Positions 1-7,702 of a stretch of 64,000 bases of DNA are shown here, piece after piece. Location: the NCBI RefSeq assembly GCF_009729035.1, contig NZ_CP045483.1, forward strand, positions 248,001-312,000. The letters run 5' to 3'. Source of the DNA: Stygiolobus azoricus (GTDB lineage Archaea; Thermoproteota; Thermoprotei_A; Sulfolobales; Sulfolobaceae). The notes below the pieces were generated by a model. The model saw only the letters and a program-made list of their open reading frames with translations. It made no database searches and was not told where the DNA came from. Numbering within the stretch: the first letter of the stretch is position 1; each line of letters opens with the position of its first letter. The position numbers were made by a program, and so were the translations under genes.

Positions 1-62
1 AACGCATTATTTTCACTCTCTAAGTACGCTTTATCTTCATGTTCTCTTTTTGTTGAAGGTTA

Positions 63-165
63 TGCGGGGGGTGGGACTTGAACCCACGCAGGCCTACGCC
101 AGCGGAGCATACTGCTCTAAATGAGTCTCAGTCCGCCCCCTTTGACCTTGCTCGGGCACCCCCGC
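63..165 (-). tRNA. tRNA-Leu (GAG), with intron
   Basis: On the minus strand a complete cloverleaf begins GCGGGGGUGCCCGAGC and ends in the paired CCCCCGC plus discriminator A. The anticodon stem GCGGA/UCCGC encloses loop CUGAGA, so the anticodon is GAG. An intron of about 18 nt follows position 37, the usual archaeal site. The long variable arm GGCGUAGGCCUGCGU is typical of class II tRNA-Leu. CCA is not encoded. Outside the anticodon stem and intron it matches the tRNA-Leu(UAG) gene at 3014-3114. Confidence 0.95.
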
Positions 166-241
166 ACTTACATTATTAACCGATATACAATTAAAAGTTT
201 ACGATAATAGGTATTTTTATGTATTTCAGATCTTTGATTTT

Positions 242-1006
242 TTAGCTGGGTTTAAATGTTCCTACCTCCTCTGGTTCCTCATACCATTTAACTCTCCTTC
301 CTATCTTAGCTCTCATTTTCCATTTAACGGACTTAGGCTCTTCATCAATTACTTTCCTAAGTTTATCAAGTTTATCAGCGATGCATTTTGGAGGGTTAAA
401 TTCCCTGAGTAGTCTATCTATGTTATCTGTAACGGTAGTATAAAATCCCCAATCATCAGATAAAACTTTACTAATATATTTAACATCTATTGTATTTTCA
501 TCATCCTTATCTCCAAGCTGTAGGTCATAAAGCAAAGCGAAAATATCCTTGACGTCGTTTTCTGTCATTTTAACTATTTGAAGCTTAGTTAATAGTAGAT
601 CTGAGGGTGGAATCGTAATCTTCATAATACCAAGTCTGTCCTTAAATGCCATTTTATGGCACATCTCAAATTCATCTAGAAATACATCAACATTAGAATT
701 AAGCTCGGGATCATAAAAGATTAGTCTCCTATCTCCGTGTAATGCGTTAAATCTTTTGTTACTTTCCATTCCAAAATTCTCAAGTAATTCTGTTATTTTC
801 TTGCTCTGTTTTGAGAGACCGAAAAAATCAATATCTTTATAATTTCTAGGGAATTTTTCAGCTCCTTTAGGTGCGAGTATAGCTACAGCAGCTCCTCCTA
901 TTAATCTCAATAGAATTTCTCGTTTATTTGCCTCCTCTACTATGGTTAGTCCTCTTTGTAATAATTTTTCTTTAGTTATGTTACCTATCTTACTCCACCT
1001 TCCCAT
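242..1006 (-). CDS. nucleotidyltransferase-fold (AbiEii-like) protein
   Basis: A 254-residue protein with an N-terminal helical region, then IGGAAVAIL near residue 37 and KDIDFFGL near residue 57. This GG followed by DxD pattern is that of the minimal-nucleotidyltransferase fold, as in AbiEii and related proteins. A second acidic position, NVDVFLDE, near residue 105 fits the third carboxylate. The C-terminus is basic (KWKMRAKIGRRVKW). Proteins of this fold move nucleotides to protein or RNA targets, but the substrate here is unknown. No antitoxin partner of the AbiEi type lies beside it, so a toxin role is not supported. It ends 76 bases before tRNA-Leu(GAG) and follows the GT2 glycosyltransferase gene on the same strand with an 18-base gap, so the two may be cotranscribed. 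The start is ATG. Confidence 0.6.
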   Translation of the reverse strand: MGRWSKIGNITKEKLLQRGLTIVEEANKREILLRLIGGAAVAILAPKGAEKFPRNYKDIDFFGLSKQSKKITELLENFGMESNKRFNALHGDRRLIFYDPELNSNVDVFLDEFEMCHKMAFKDRLGIMKITIPPSDLLLTKLQIVKMTENDVKDIFALLYDLQLGDKDDENTIDVKYISKVLSDDWGFYTTVTDNIDRLLREFNPPKCIADKLDKLRKVIDEEPKSVKWKMRAKIGRRVKWYEEPEEVGTFKPS

Positions 1007-1024
1007 CTTATTATAAGTTTAATC

Positions 1025-1939
1025 TTATTTATATCCGTTATACTTCTTCTTCGAACTTTTATTAACAACTGCGTAAGCCAGACCATAGGGCAACCCGAGC
1101 ACTAAACTCAAACCTGGAATTAAATTAAGAAAATACTTTTTAGGTGATTTGTAATATTTCAGTCCAAATGCTATTACAGGCAAATATAGAAATAAGATTA
1201 AAGGAGATGTAAATAATGAAATTATTGGAATTACATAATAGCTTCCGTAATATGTATAACCAGTTAACATTTGAAATTGTGTTAAACCGTCAAGTACTAA
1301 CATCATATCATATTTTGATCTCCACAAATTTTTTCTTGCTTCCTTTAGTGAGGACATTAAATTCTCCCTAGCGTGAACCTTATTAAGGTGCAGACACCTA
1401 CCTTTAGTTGGCTTAACGATATATCCTTCTTTTTTAAGCTTAGCATATAGCCAGACATCTTCGTCTCTTTCATATCTCTCGTCAAAGTAACCTATTCTTT
1501 TAATTACATCTAAATTAAGTGCCGAACATCCTAGATTGGGGTTTTCTTCAAGAGAATCTGATTCAACTTCTATTTCCTTTTCATCATAAGCATAGTGCAT
1601 CCAAGTAAACGTAACACCGTTCTTAAGGTTTTCAATCATTCTCGGAAGTGCTTTTTCAGATGGTATTACATCACTATCCAACATTACAACGTAGCTTTCA
1701 TTGGCTAACTTAAGCATTTCATTTCTTAATCTAGCCATGTTTACTTTTTTGAATCTCTTTGCAGTTACATGATTAACATTATATTGAGAAATAACTTTAG
1801 CTAGATCCTCTCTTTCGGAGTTATCGTAAATTATGATCTTGTAATTCAGACTATTAGCCAATGCGGAAACTTTTTTTAGAACAGCGTCCAGCCAATCAGC
1901 TCTGTCTCCCGGACCAACAGGTATAATTATTTCAACCAC
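1025..1939 (-). CDS. family 2 glycosyltransferase, membrane-anchored
   Basis: A 304-residue GT-A fold enzyme. The N-terminus (VEIIIPVGPGDRADWL) is a typical GT2 start. The metal-binding DSD is at residues 88-90 and a catalytic-type ERDEDVWLY motif sits near residue 160. Two hydrophobic segments near 225-255 and 270-292 should anchor it in the membrane. By family it transfers a sugar from a nucleotide or lipid carrier, possibly for the S-layer N-glycan, glycolipid or exopolysaccharide; the acceptor is not known. The start appears to be GTG at 1939, only 14 bases from the start of a divergent family 4 glycosyltransferase. The two may serve the same glycan. Confidence 0.85.
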   Translation of the reverse strand: MVEIIIPVGPGDRADWLDAVLKKVSALANSLNYKIIIYDNSEREDLAKVISQYNVNHVTAKRFKKVNMARLRNEMLKLANESYVVMLDSDVIPSEKALPRMIENLKNGVTFTWMHYAYDEKEIEVESDSLEENPNLGCSALNLDVIKRIGYFDERYERDEDVWLYAKLKKEGYIVKPTKGRCLHLNKVHARENLMSSLKEARKNLWRSKYDMMLVLDGLTQFQMLTGYTYYGSYYVIPIISLFTSPLILFLYLPVIAFGLKYYKSPKKYFLNLIPGLSLVLGLPYGLAYAVVNKSSKKKYNGYK

Positions 1940-1953
1940 GAGTTTAGACTAAA

Positions 1954-3009
1954 TTGAGTGGGATTAAAAGTATAGCCGTAATAGCTCACGGTTACTCCAA
2001 TGAAAAATTCTCGGGAGAGGGAAAAGTGTATCATGAAGTGATCAGGGCTCTACAAGACTCCAATTTAGGTAAAATACAGTTGGTAACTTTCTCTAAACCT
2101 AAGAGACATTTACCTTTCGAGGTCAAATATGTTGTTCCTTTTAGGATCACGAAATTTGACAAATATCAACGTCTTCTAACCCTATGGAAAGCTAGAAACC
2201 TAACCCCTTCGATCTTCGTTAACCTCAGTGGTACGCTGTTAAAGTTATCAGACATAGCACCTCACTTAGCTTATTCTGCGGCACCAGCGTTCACAACACC
2301 CAGCAAGTATTCATCTTCTACATTTTGGCGATTGTACCTTTACCCATTCGAAAAATATGTGAAAGCTCACCTGGATAAGAACGCTATTATAATATCTAAC
2401 TCTCACTATTCTGCGAGAAAAATCGAGAGCTTAGGATTAAATGTAAGGACTGTAATTTATCCTCCCGTAGATGTTGAGGAGTTCATCACAAATAAACTTG
2501 ATTCCAATAGGGAAGAAGCTATAATAACTGTAGCTAGGATAGAGAGAGGTAAAATGTTAGAAAATACTATAAATATAGCTAGATTAACTAAATTGAAAAC
2601 GTATATAGTTGGTTCTTTAAGTGATAAAAATTACTTAGGAAAATTAAAGGAGATTTCTAAGGGTCTTGAGGTAGAATTCCTTACTGACCTTCCTAAGAGA
2701 GAACTGGTGTCGCTAATGCAAAGGGTGTCTGTGTATTTCCATCCTACTGTAGGAGAGCACTTTGGTATACCGATTGTTGAGGCAATGGCTTCAGGGACGA
2801 TCCCGATAGTTCCTTCTGAAAGTGGAGCTTCGGAAATTTTACCTAAAGACTTAAGCTATAGTTCATTAGAAGAGGCTGCAGAAAAGGTTAAAAAGTACGT
2901 CAAAGGATGGAATAGTCTTAGAAAAGAACTCATAGAAAAATCAATGTCTTTTTCCTCTTCCAATTTTAGAACCAAAATTATTTCGATAATATCTGAAATA
3001 ATAAAATAA
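1954..3009 (+). CDS. family 4 glycosyltransferase
   Basis: A 351-residue GT-B enzyme. It has an N-terminal glycine-containing acceptor domain (AHGYSNEKFSGEGKVYHE) and a C-terminal nucleotide-sugar domain with GEHFGIPIVEAMASG near residue 268, the conserved E-x7-E motif of retaining GT4 enzymes. VARIERGK near residue 195 fits the donor-phosphate loop. No signal peptide or membrane segment is evident, so it probably acts at the cytoplasmic face. Sugar donor and acceptor are not known. The only start in this position is TTG at 1954. It is divergent from the GT2 gene and ends 4 bases before tRNA-Leu(UAG), which lies on the other strand. Confidence 0.85.
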   Translation: MSGIKSIAVIAHGYSNEKFSGEGKVYHEVIRALQDSNLGKIQLVTFSKPKRHLPFEVKYVVPFRITKFDKYQRLLTLWKARNLTPSIFVNLSGTLLKLSDIAPHLAYSAAPAFTTPSKYSSSTFWRLYLYPFEKYVKAHLDKNAIIISNSHYSARKIESLGLNVRTVIYPPVDVEEFITNKLDSNREEAIITVARIERGKMLENTINIARLTKLKTYIVGSLSDKNYLGKLKEISKGLEVEFLTDLPKRELVSLMQRVSVYFHPTVGEHFGIPIVEAMASGTIPIVPSESGASEILPKDLSYSSLEEAAEKVKKYVKGWNSLRKELIEKSMSFSSSNFRTKIISIISEIIK

Positions 3010-3013
3010 GTTA

Positions 3014-3114
3014 TGCGGGGGGTGGGACTTGAACCCACGCAGGCCTACGCCATCGGGGTACTTACCTTTGGGGTCCTAAGCCCGACCCCTTTGACCTTGC
3101 TCGGGCACCCCCGC
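3014..3114 (-). tRNA. tRNA-Leu (UAG), with intron
   Basis: Minus-strand class II cloverleaf. Acceptor stem, D arm, variable arm and T arm are the same as in the tRNA-Leu(GAG) gene at 63-165. The anticodon stem UCGGG/CCCGA encloses CUUAGG, giving anticodon UAG. About 16 nt of intron follow position 37. The discriminator is A and CCA is not encoded. Confidence 0.95.
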
Positions 3115-3160
3115 ACTTAATGAAATCGAGTATTCAGGTAAAAAACTTTATGCGAAAAAA

Positions 3161-3430
3161 TTAGTCTTTAACCGTCTCCAACATAGACACAATGTTCCAG
3201 ATAGAGATTCGAGTATGAGTAGGCATGTTAGGATCCTGACTTATTTCTTCCAAAATTCCTATTGCATTAGCTGCCCTAACAGCGGGGCTCAACGTCTGAT
3301 CTTGTAAGTTCCTTATTGCGTCAGTTGCTGCTCGCCTAATATTCCTTGGTACTCCAGTATCATTCACAATTTTTTGAAGCATAACTATTGCCTGTTTTAT
3401 CTTAGCCTCGTTGTCGTAAAGTGATGCCAT
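3161..3430 (-). CDS. UPF0147 family protein
   Basis: An 89-residue, all-helical, slightly acidic protein recognised as the archaeal UPF0147 family by [18 protein letters not shown] and [17 protein letters not shown]. Two related helix-turn-helix repeats with proline-containing turns give it a HEAT-like look. Its function is not known. The length is normal for the family and the start is ATG. It stands alone between tRNA-Leu(UAG) and a divergent zinc-ribbon gene. Confidence 0.85.
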   Translation of the reverse strand: MASLYDNEAKIKQAIVMLQKIVNDTGVPRNIRRAATDAIRNLQDQTLSPAVRAANAIGILEEISQDPNMPTHTRISIWNIVSMLETVKD

Positions 3431-3503
3431 TGAAATCTCACCGATTCAATTATTAGTACTTATGGTTTTTTAGTTTATTACCCATTTTATATTATTGGTT
3501 AGT

Positions 3504-3860
3504 ATGACAACCACAGATTCAGTAAAGAAAGCTGCTGACCTCCTGAGACAAGGAGCCACAATGTTAGATATGGCATGCCCTTTATGTCATATGCCTTTAT
3601 TTAGGCTTAAAAACGGAGATATTGTATGCCCAACTCACGGAAAGGTTTATGTAGTAGAGAACGAGGAGGAAGAAAAGAAAATTACTGGTGCTATAACATT
3701 AGATAAACTGGAAAACACTCTATATAAGGGAATAGAATTTCTAGACCAACGGCTTAACAAAGATCCTCTTGATATTGATACTATAAATCAGGTGATAAGA
3801 TATTTAGAAGCTATTGAAAGAATAAATAGAATTAAAGGGTTAATAAATAAGAATAAATGA
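3504..3860 (+). CDS. autoantigen p27 (SSSCA1)-like zinc-ribbon protein
   Basis: Resembles the archaeal relatives of Sjogren's syndrome/scleroderma autoantigen 1. Near residue 25 a CPLCHMPLFRLKNGDIVCP motif forms a zinc ribbon with two CxxC/CP knuckles, and the N-terminal helix (KKAADLLRQGATML) is diagnostic. The C-terminal part is helical. A TTG codon nine bases upstream is in frame, but ATG at 3504 fits the family and lies 20-30 bases after an AT-rich box (TTTTATATTATT). The gene overlaps the convergent tmk gene by 29 bases at its 3' end. The cellular role is unknown. Confidence 0.75.
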   Translation: MTTTDSVKKAADLLRQGATMLDMACPLCHMPLFRLKNGDIVCPTHGKVYVVENEEEEKKITGAITLDKLENTLYKGIEFLDQRLNKDPLDIDTINQVIRYLEAIERINRIKGLINKNK

Positions 3861-4413
3861 TTGAATATACTTCTTCGACTACGTCATTTAACGACTTCTC
3901 CGCGTTAACTATTACTATGTTTTTCTCTTTTCTAGCAAGCTCAAGATATTTCTCCCTTACTATTGTAAGACTTTCTATTTTTTCCTTAAAATTGAATTTA
4001 TCGTTTTTCTGAATTCTTTGCAACGCTTTGTTAGGAGAGATGTCCAAAAGGATTGTGAGAACTGGTTTTGGAAACTTTGAATTTACAGTTTCTATCCAGT
4101 TCTCCTCTATACCTAGGGCTGACTGATATGCAATAGAGGAGTAAATATATCTGTCCATAAGAATAACGTCAGGATTCTGATTTATTAACTCTCGTAAATG
4201 ATATGCCCTATCCGCAGCGAACAGTAACGTCAATGCGATTGGATCTTCCCAACCACTCTTCTCTATAAGACTTGTGATCTCATTAGTAAAAGGTTCCTTC
4301 GTGAGAACTATGTTCTTACCACTAAACCGGTTTTTCAACCTCTGATAAACCATATTTGCTACTGTTGTCTTACCTGAGCCATCTATCCCTTCGAACGATA
4401 TTATTCTAAGCAT
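3832..4413 (-). CDS. tmk: thymidylate kinase
   Basis: Phosphorylates dTMP to dTDP for DNA synthesis. The 193-residue protein has the family P-loop FEGIDGSGKTT at about residues 7-17, the DR motif (DRYIYSSIAYQSAL) near residue 95 and a Lys/Arg-rich lid near residue 145. The length is normal. It starts with ATG inside the end of the Clp1-like kinase gene (13-base overlap), as the third gene of a compact minus-strand set, and its 3' end overlaps the convergent zinc-ribbon gene. Confidence 0.92.
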   Translation of the reverse strand: MLRIISFEGIDGSGKTTVANMVYQRLKNRFSGKNIVLTKEPFTNEITSLIEKSGWEDPIALTLLFAADRAYHLRELINQNPDVILMDRYIYSSIAYQSALGIEENWIETVNSKFPKPVLTILLDISPNKALQRIQKNDKFNFKEKIESLTIVREKYLELARKEKNIVIVNAEKSLNDVVEEVYSIIYSYLLTL

Positions 4414-5492
4414 TTTCTCACCCTTACTCTACTCTCGGTAAAGCTTTCGTTTAACCTAAATTCCCCTAATATCACCCCATCGAAATTTTCCACTGGTGTA
4501 AGAATTTCGACAATACTTAAATCCTCTTTTATATCTTTAATTAAACCAGCTCCTACTGTTTTCCCTTTATACGTTAGGCCCAAATAAAGTCCTAAGAGTT
4601 CAGTTCTGTCAACGTATAGCCCTTCACAAGGTTTTTCATCTATTAATTGTACATACTGGTTCCATACCCTTATTAGGTTCTTAGAAATAGGTGTTCCGAC
4701 AACTGTTCTCATATCGATCACATTTACTTTAGCGTTACTGAAATAATCTCTGTATTTCCTTGATCTATATTCTCTTCTCTTATTTCTGCTCCGATCTACG
4801 TTAAGCGGAAAAGGCTTTAATAACTTGGCCTTTCTTAGTAAGTCTCTGGGCATATCTTTAATTATACTTTGATCGAACACGAGAATGTAATCTGGATCTA
4901 TTGTATAAATTAGTTCAAGCTTATGCCTATAAGCGTGAAACCCATTAACCCATCCATCGCTATCTATGACTACGTTGTCTGAATTGATTTCCTTAAGTGC
5001 AAGTAGTACTAGAAATATATGTAATCTCGGATTTGTTGATGGTGTTATATTTCCAAAAAATTGAATACCATCTATTCTACGTTGTGAAAGAAATAACTTT
5101 TTAGAAACATCCTTAGAATATGCAATGAAAGCTGGTAAAAATATTGAAGATTGTCCAACATCGGAATCTATTATAGGACTTTCATACAAATTTACTAGAA
5201 AATTAGAAAAATAAGTTTTTCCAGAATTTTCATCACCTAACACTATTATTTTTCCTCCAGATAATTCCTTCGCAACATTATACCATCCTAATGTTTTATA
5301 TGACTGAATAATCTTACAGTTACTTTCTATCTCCGAGTTAATTAAAGATGTTACAGTAAAGTAATTATCCGAGTTTATATCTAGCTTATCTCCTGCCCCT
5401 AACTCTATCCCTGATATTATTATTTTGCCATCTTTCACGTAAAGACCACAAGGACCTTGTATAACTACATCATAATCCGGTATTATTTTCAT
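4401..5492 (-). CDS. Clp1/Grc3-type polynucleotide 5'-hydroxyl kinase
   Basis: A 363-residue P-loop protein. Walker A is GDENSGKT at residues 86-93, followed by the family motif DSDVGQSS at 109-116, which serves as Walker B/switch in Clp1 and Grc3 kinases. An N-terminal beta-sandwich and a C-terminal beta domain flank the ATPase core, as in the family. These enzymes phosphorylate 5'-OH ends of RNA or DNA, for instance during tRNA intron handling. The start codon overlaps the preceding RNase H-like gene by 4 bases and the stop overlaps tmk, so the three genes are probably one transcript. Confidence 0.8.
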   Translation of the reverse strand: MKIIPDYDVVIQGPCGLYVKDGKIIISGIELGAGDKLDINSDNYFTVTSLINSEIESNCKIIQSYKTLGWYNVAKELSGGKIIVLGDENSGKTYFSNFLVNLYESPIIDSDVGQSSIFLPAFIAYSKDVSKKLFLSQRRIDGIQFFGNITPSTNPRLHIFLVLLALKEINSDNVVIDSDGWVNGFHAYRHKLELIYTIDPDYILVFDQSIIKDMPRDLLRKAKLLKPFPLNVDRSRNKRREYRSRKYRDYFSNAKVNVIDMRTVVGTPISKNLIRVWNQYVQLIDEKPCEGLYVDRTELLGLYLGLTYKGKTVGAGLIKDIKEDLSIVEILTPVENFDGVILGEFRLNESFTESRVRVRKCLE

Positions 5493-6016
5493 AAAGCTGA
5501 CCTAAGTGCTATGATATAAGCCGCCCTAACATCTCTGTCTTTTATTTTGACAAACGGATTTCCAGGGGTGCTACTTTTAGACTCATTAACAATCTTAGCT
5601 TGTTCGAATTTAATCTTTACGATTCTGTAGACTAATTCACCTATTTTGTTACCTCCGCCTATTCCGATCTTAAGAGACTTATGAGGATAAGTTTGTATAA
5701 TTTCCGATAATTGTTCGTTTACATCTATTACATTGGCGGTTCTACTTTCTATTAGTTCACCATCCCCTATCACTGCAATGGACAATTTATCCTTGTTAGT
5801 GTCTATTCCAATAAGTAGCTCATTAAAATATTGCTTACCCTTTATTTCACATAAAATTCTACCTAATAATACGTTCAATGGCACGAAATTAATATCTTCA
5901 TCCTTAATTACTATTTCTCCGTCATCTGAGATCTTTATTCCCCTCTCTTTGAATACTCTTACTAAATCTCGATATTTCCTAGCATCAGATACCTTTATTG
6001 CAACTTTTTTTACCAC
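5489..6016 (-). CDS. unknown protein, possible RNase H-like fold
   Basis: A 175-residue protein. Residues 1-60 look like a small alpha/beta unit. From residue 67 the pattern LLIGIDTNKDKLSIAVIGDG, then LKIGIGGGNKIGEL near 117 and a final DRDVRAAYIIAL helix resemble the strand-Asp-strand plan of RuvC/YqgF-type RNase H folds. The resemblance is weak and I cannot name the family. If the fold is right, D71 and an acidic residue in the last helix would be the metal ligands. It is the first gene of a three-gene overlapping set with the Clp1-like RNA kinase and tmk, which hints at nucleic-acid processing. Confidence 0.5.
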   Translation of the reverse strand: MVKKVAIKVSDARKYRDLVRVFKERGIKISDDGEIVIKDEDINFVPLNVLLGRILCEIKGKQYFNELLIGIDTNKDKLSIAVIGDGELIESRTANVIDVNEQLSEIIQTYPHKSLKIGIGGGNKIGELVYRIVKIKFEQAKIVNESKSSTPGNPFVKIKDRDVRAAYIIALRSAL

Positions 6017-6049
6017 AATTATTTAATTAATTCAGAGGAATTTAAAGAT

Positions 6050-6589
6050 TTGAAGATTAGCGATTATATTTTCCAGAAGGGAAATATTATTTCAATGTAC
6101 GGGGAGGCTGGTACTGGTAAGACTATTATAGGAATACATGTATCCTTAGAATTAGGAAATAGCCTTTATATTTCAACTAAGGACTCAAGCTACAAAGCAA
6201 GAGTGGAAAAATTAAAGGGAAGACCTGATGTTTATTTCACTCACGCCCCTACTCAGCCTGAAATGATCTCAGCAATATTAAAAGCTTCTCAGATGGGTTT
6301 ACAATTAATTGTCATTGACCCCGTAAACTATCTGTATAAAATATCTAGGAGAAAAAAGGATTTAGAATTACCACTAATTTTATGTCAAAGGTTTAGTAAA
6401 AATGGGATTAATAGAAATAATAAAGTGTTATTATTATGGGATGTTTCAGGAAATAACAGAGTAGCGGGTGAATTGTTTATGAGGAGGTTTTCTGACGAAG
6501 TACTGAGGATAACTAAAGGTGAAATCATTGGTAACTTGAGGGTTTGTAAATTTAGGATATTGGACTCAGGTGTTTTAGGGTGCTTATAG
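6050..6589 (+). CDS. RecA/RadA-fold ATPase, short RadA paralogue
   Basis: A 179-residue single-domain RecA-fold protein. Walker A is GEAGTGKT at residues 18-25 and Walker B is LIVIDPVN near residue 84. It lacks the N-terminal helix-hairpin-helix domain of true RadA and is much shorter, so it belongs with the archaeal RadB/RadC-like paralogues that modulate recombination. Cysteines at residues 112, 166 and 178 are unusual. The only plausible start is TTG at 6050, 33 bases from the divergent gene. Its last codons overlap carS by 10 bases, so the two are translationally coupled despite unrelated roles. Confidence 0.65.
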   Translation: MKISDYIFQKGNIISMYGEAGTGKTIIGIHVSLELGNSLYISTKDSSYKARVEKLKGRPDVYFTHAPTQPEMISAILKASQMGLQLIVIDPVNYLYKISRRKKDLELPLILCQRFSKNGINRNNKVLLLWDVSGNNRVAGELFMRRFSDEVLRITKGEIIGNLRVCKFRILDSGVLGCL

Positions 6590-7077
6590 CCGCATTACTA
6601 ATAGGAATTGTATATTATTTACCCGCACTAGCTGCGAACGGTAGTGCACCATTCGTTAAAAATGGTACACCTATAGACTTTAGGAAAAAACTTAATGATG
6701 GTAGGAGGATTTTAGGAGATGGAAAAACCTTTGAAGGTTTACTATTAGCAGTTACTTTTGGTACAACTGTCGGGGCAATTATCTCCAGATTTTTAGGTAA
6801 TGAATGGATATTTATTGCATTTTTTGAAAGCTTAGCTGCAATGATAGGGGATATGATAGGTGCTTTTATAAAGAGAAGGCTCGGAATGGAAAGAGGACAG
6901 AGAGCTCCGTTATTAGACCAACTTGATTTCTTTGTATTTTCGACCTTAGCCTTAGTCTTAATGCATGTGAAGATTCAGATTGTTCAAATCTTATTTATAG
7001 GAATATTAGTAATATTTCTTCACTTATTTACCAACTACGTTGCTTTTCGATTAAAAATAAAAAGTGTCCCGTGGTAA
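6580..7077 (+). CDS. carS: CDP-archaeol synthase
   Basis: Transfers CMP from CTP to digeranylgeranylglyceryl phosphate, activating the archaeal membrane lipid precursor. The 165-residue protein has four to five hydrophobic segments and the conserved cytoplasmic motifs [12 protein letters not shown] near residue 42 and [14 protein letters not shown] near residue 104, which are diagnostic of CarS. The length matches archaeal homologues. It overlaps the preceding RecA-like gene and is followed after 9 bases by a small membrane-protein gene. Confidence 0.92.
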   Translation: MLIAALLIGIVYYLPALAANGSAPFVKNGTPIDFRKKLNDGRRILGDGKTFEGLLLAVTFGTTVGAIISRFLGNEWIFIAFFESLAAMIGDMIGAFIKRRLGMERGQRAPLLDQLDFFVFSTLALVLMHVKIQIVQILFIGILVIFLHLFTNYVAFRLKIKSVPW

Positions 7078-7086
7078 TTATTAATC

Positions 7087-7425
7087 ATGCCAAAAAGAGG
7101 GAGTGAAAAAACTTATTCCGCAATTAATAATGCTTATGTATTAATAATATTAATCGTTCTCATGGGAATTACTATATTGGGAGCGATAGCTTTCCCATAT
7201 TATATTTCCCCAATAACCTACTCTAATGGAGGGGCTCCTCAGGCTGGAGGTATCGCTGTTCTTGCCGCGATTATAATTATGGGTGCTATTGCAGGTGTTT
7301 ATTTCTTAGAAAACAGAAATTATGAACTTGGTGGAATCCTTTTAATAATGTCACTACTTATTATAGCAGTTTACGTATGGGTATCATACGGTTCTAATGC
7401 AATTAAATTTATATTTAACATCTAA
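7087..7425 (+). CDS. small membrane protein, unknown
   Basis: A 112-residue protein with a basic N-terminus and three hydrophobic segments at about residues 17-38, 53-74 and 80-100, separated by a glycine-rich loop (NGGAPQAGG). No domain was recognised. It lies 9 bases after carS and is probably cotranscribed, which places it near membrane-lipid synthesis without proving a role there. Confidence 0.6.
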   Translation: MPKRGSEKTYSAINNAYVLIILIVLMGITILGAIAFPYYISPITYSNGGAPQAGGIAVLAAIIIMGAIAGVYFLENRNYELGGILLIMSLLIIAVYVWVSYGSNAIKFIFNI

Positions 7426-7446
7426 CAGTGTGAAATATGATTGTCA

Positions 7447-7683
7447 ATGGAACCAATAAAAATTACACTCTCTAGTGGTAGGGAAATTATAATTGATGAA
7501 AACGCCGTTAAGATTCTTAATGAATATGTTAGAACACAAATGACACTGGAACAATTAGCAAAGAAATTAAATCTTACTGGATGGGAAGAAGCATACGATC
7601 TAATAAAACAGCTCCCATCTCATATAATGTGGACTCCTATATCTATCCTTAATAAAATGAGTAATTCCACAAAAGGAGGCTAA
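7447..7683 (+). CDS. conserved small protein, unknown
   Basis: A 78-residue soluble protein starting MEPIKITLSSGREIIID, with a beta-hairpin-like N-terminus and a helical middle (LNEYVRTQMTLEQLAKKLNL) that could be a helix-turn-helix. A TTG two codons upstream is possible, but ATG at 7447 is preferred. It is convergent with mcm, 19 bases from its stop. No function can be assigned; a small DNA-binding protein is one possibility. Confidence 0.5.
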   Translation: MEPIKITLSSGREIIIDENAVKILNEYVRTQMTLEQLAKKLNLTGWEEAYDLIKQLPSHIMWTPISILNKMSNSTKGG

Positions 7684-7702
7684 AATCTAACCTGTTTTTA
7701 AA

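Noticed and set aside
242-1006. AbiE-type toxin-antitoxin pair
   Set aside because: Only the nucleotidyltransferase-like gene is present; the neighbouring gene is a glycosyltransferase, not an antitoxin.
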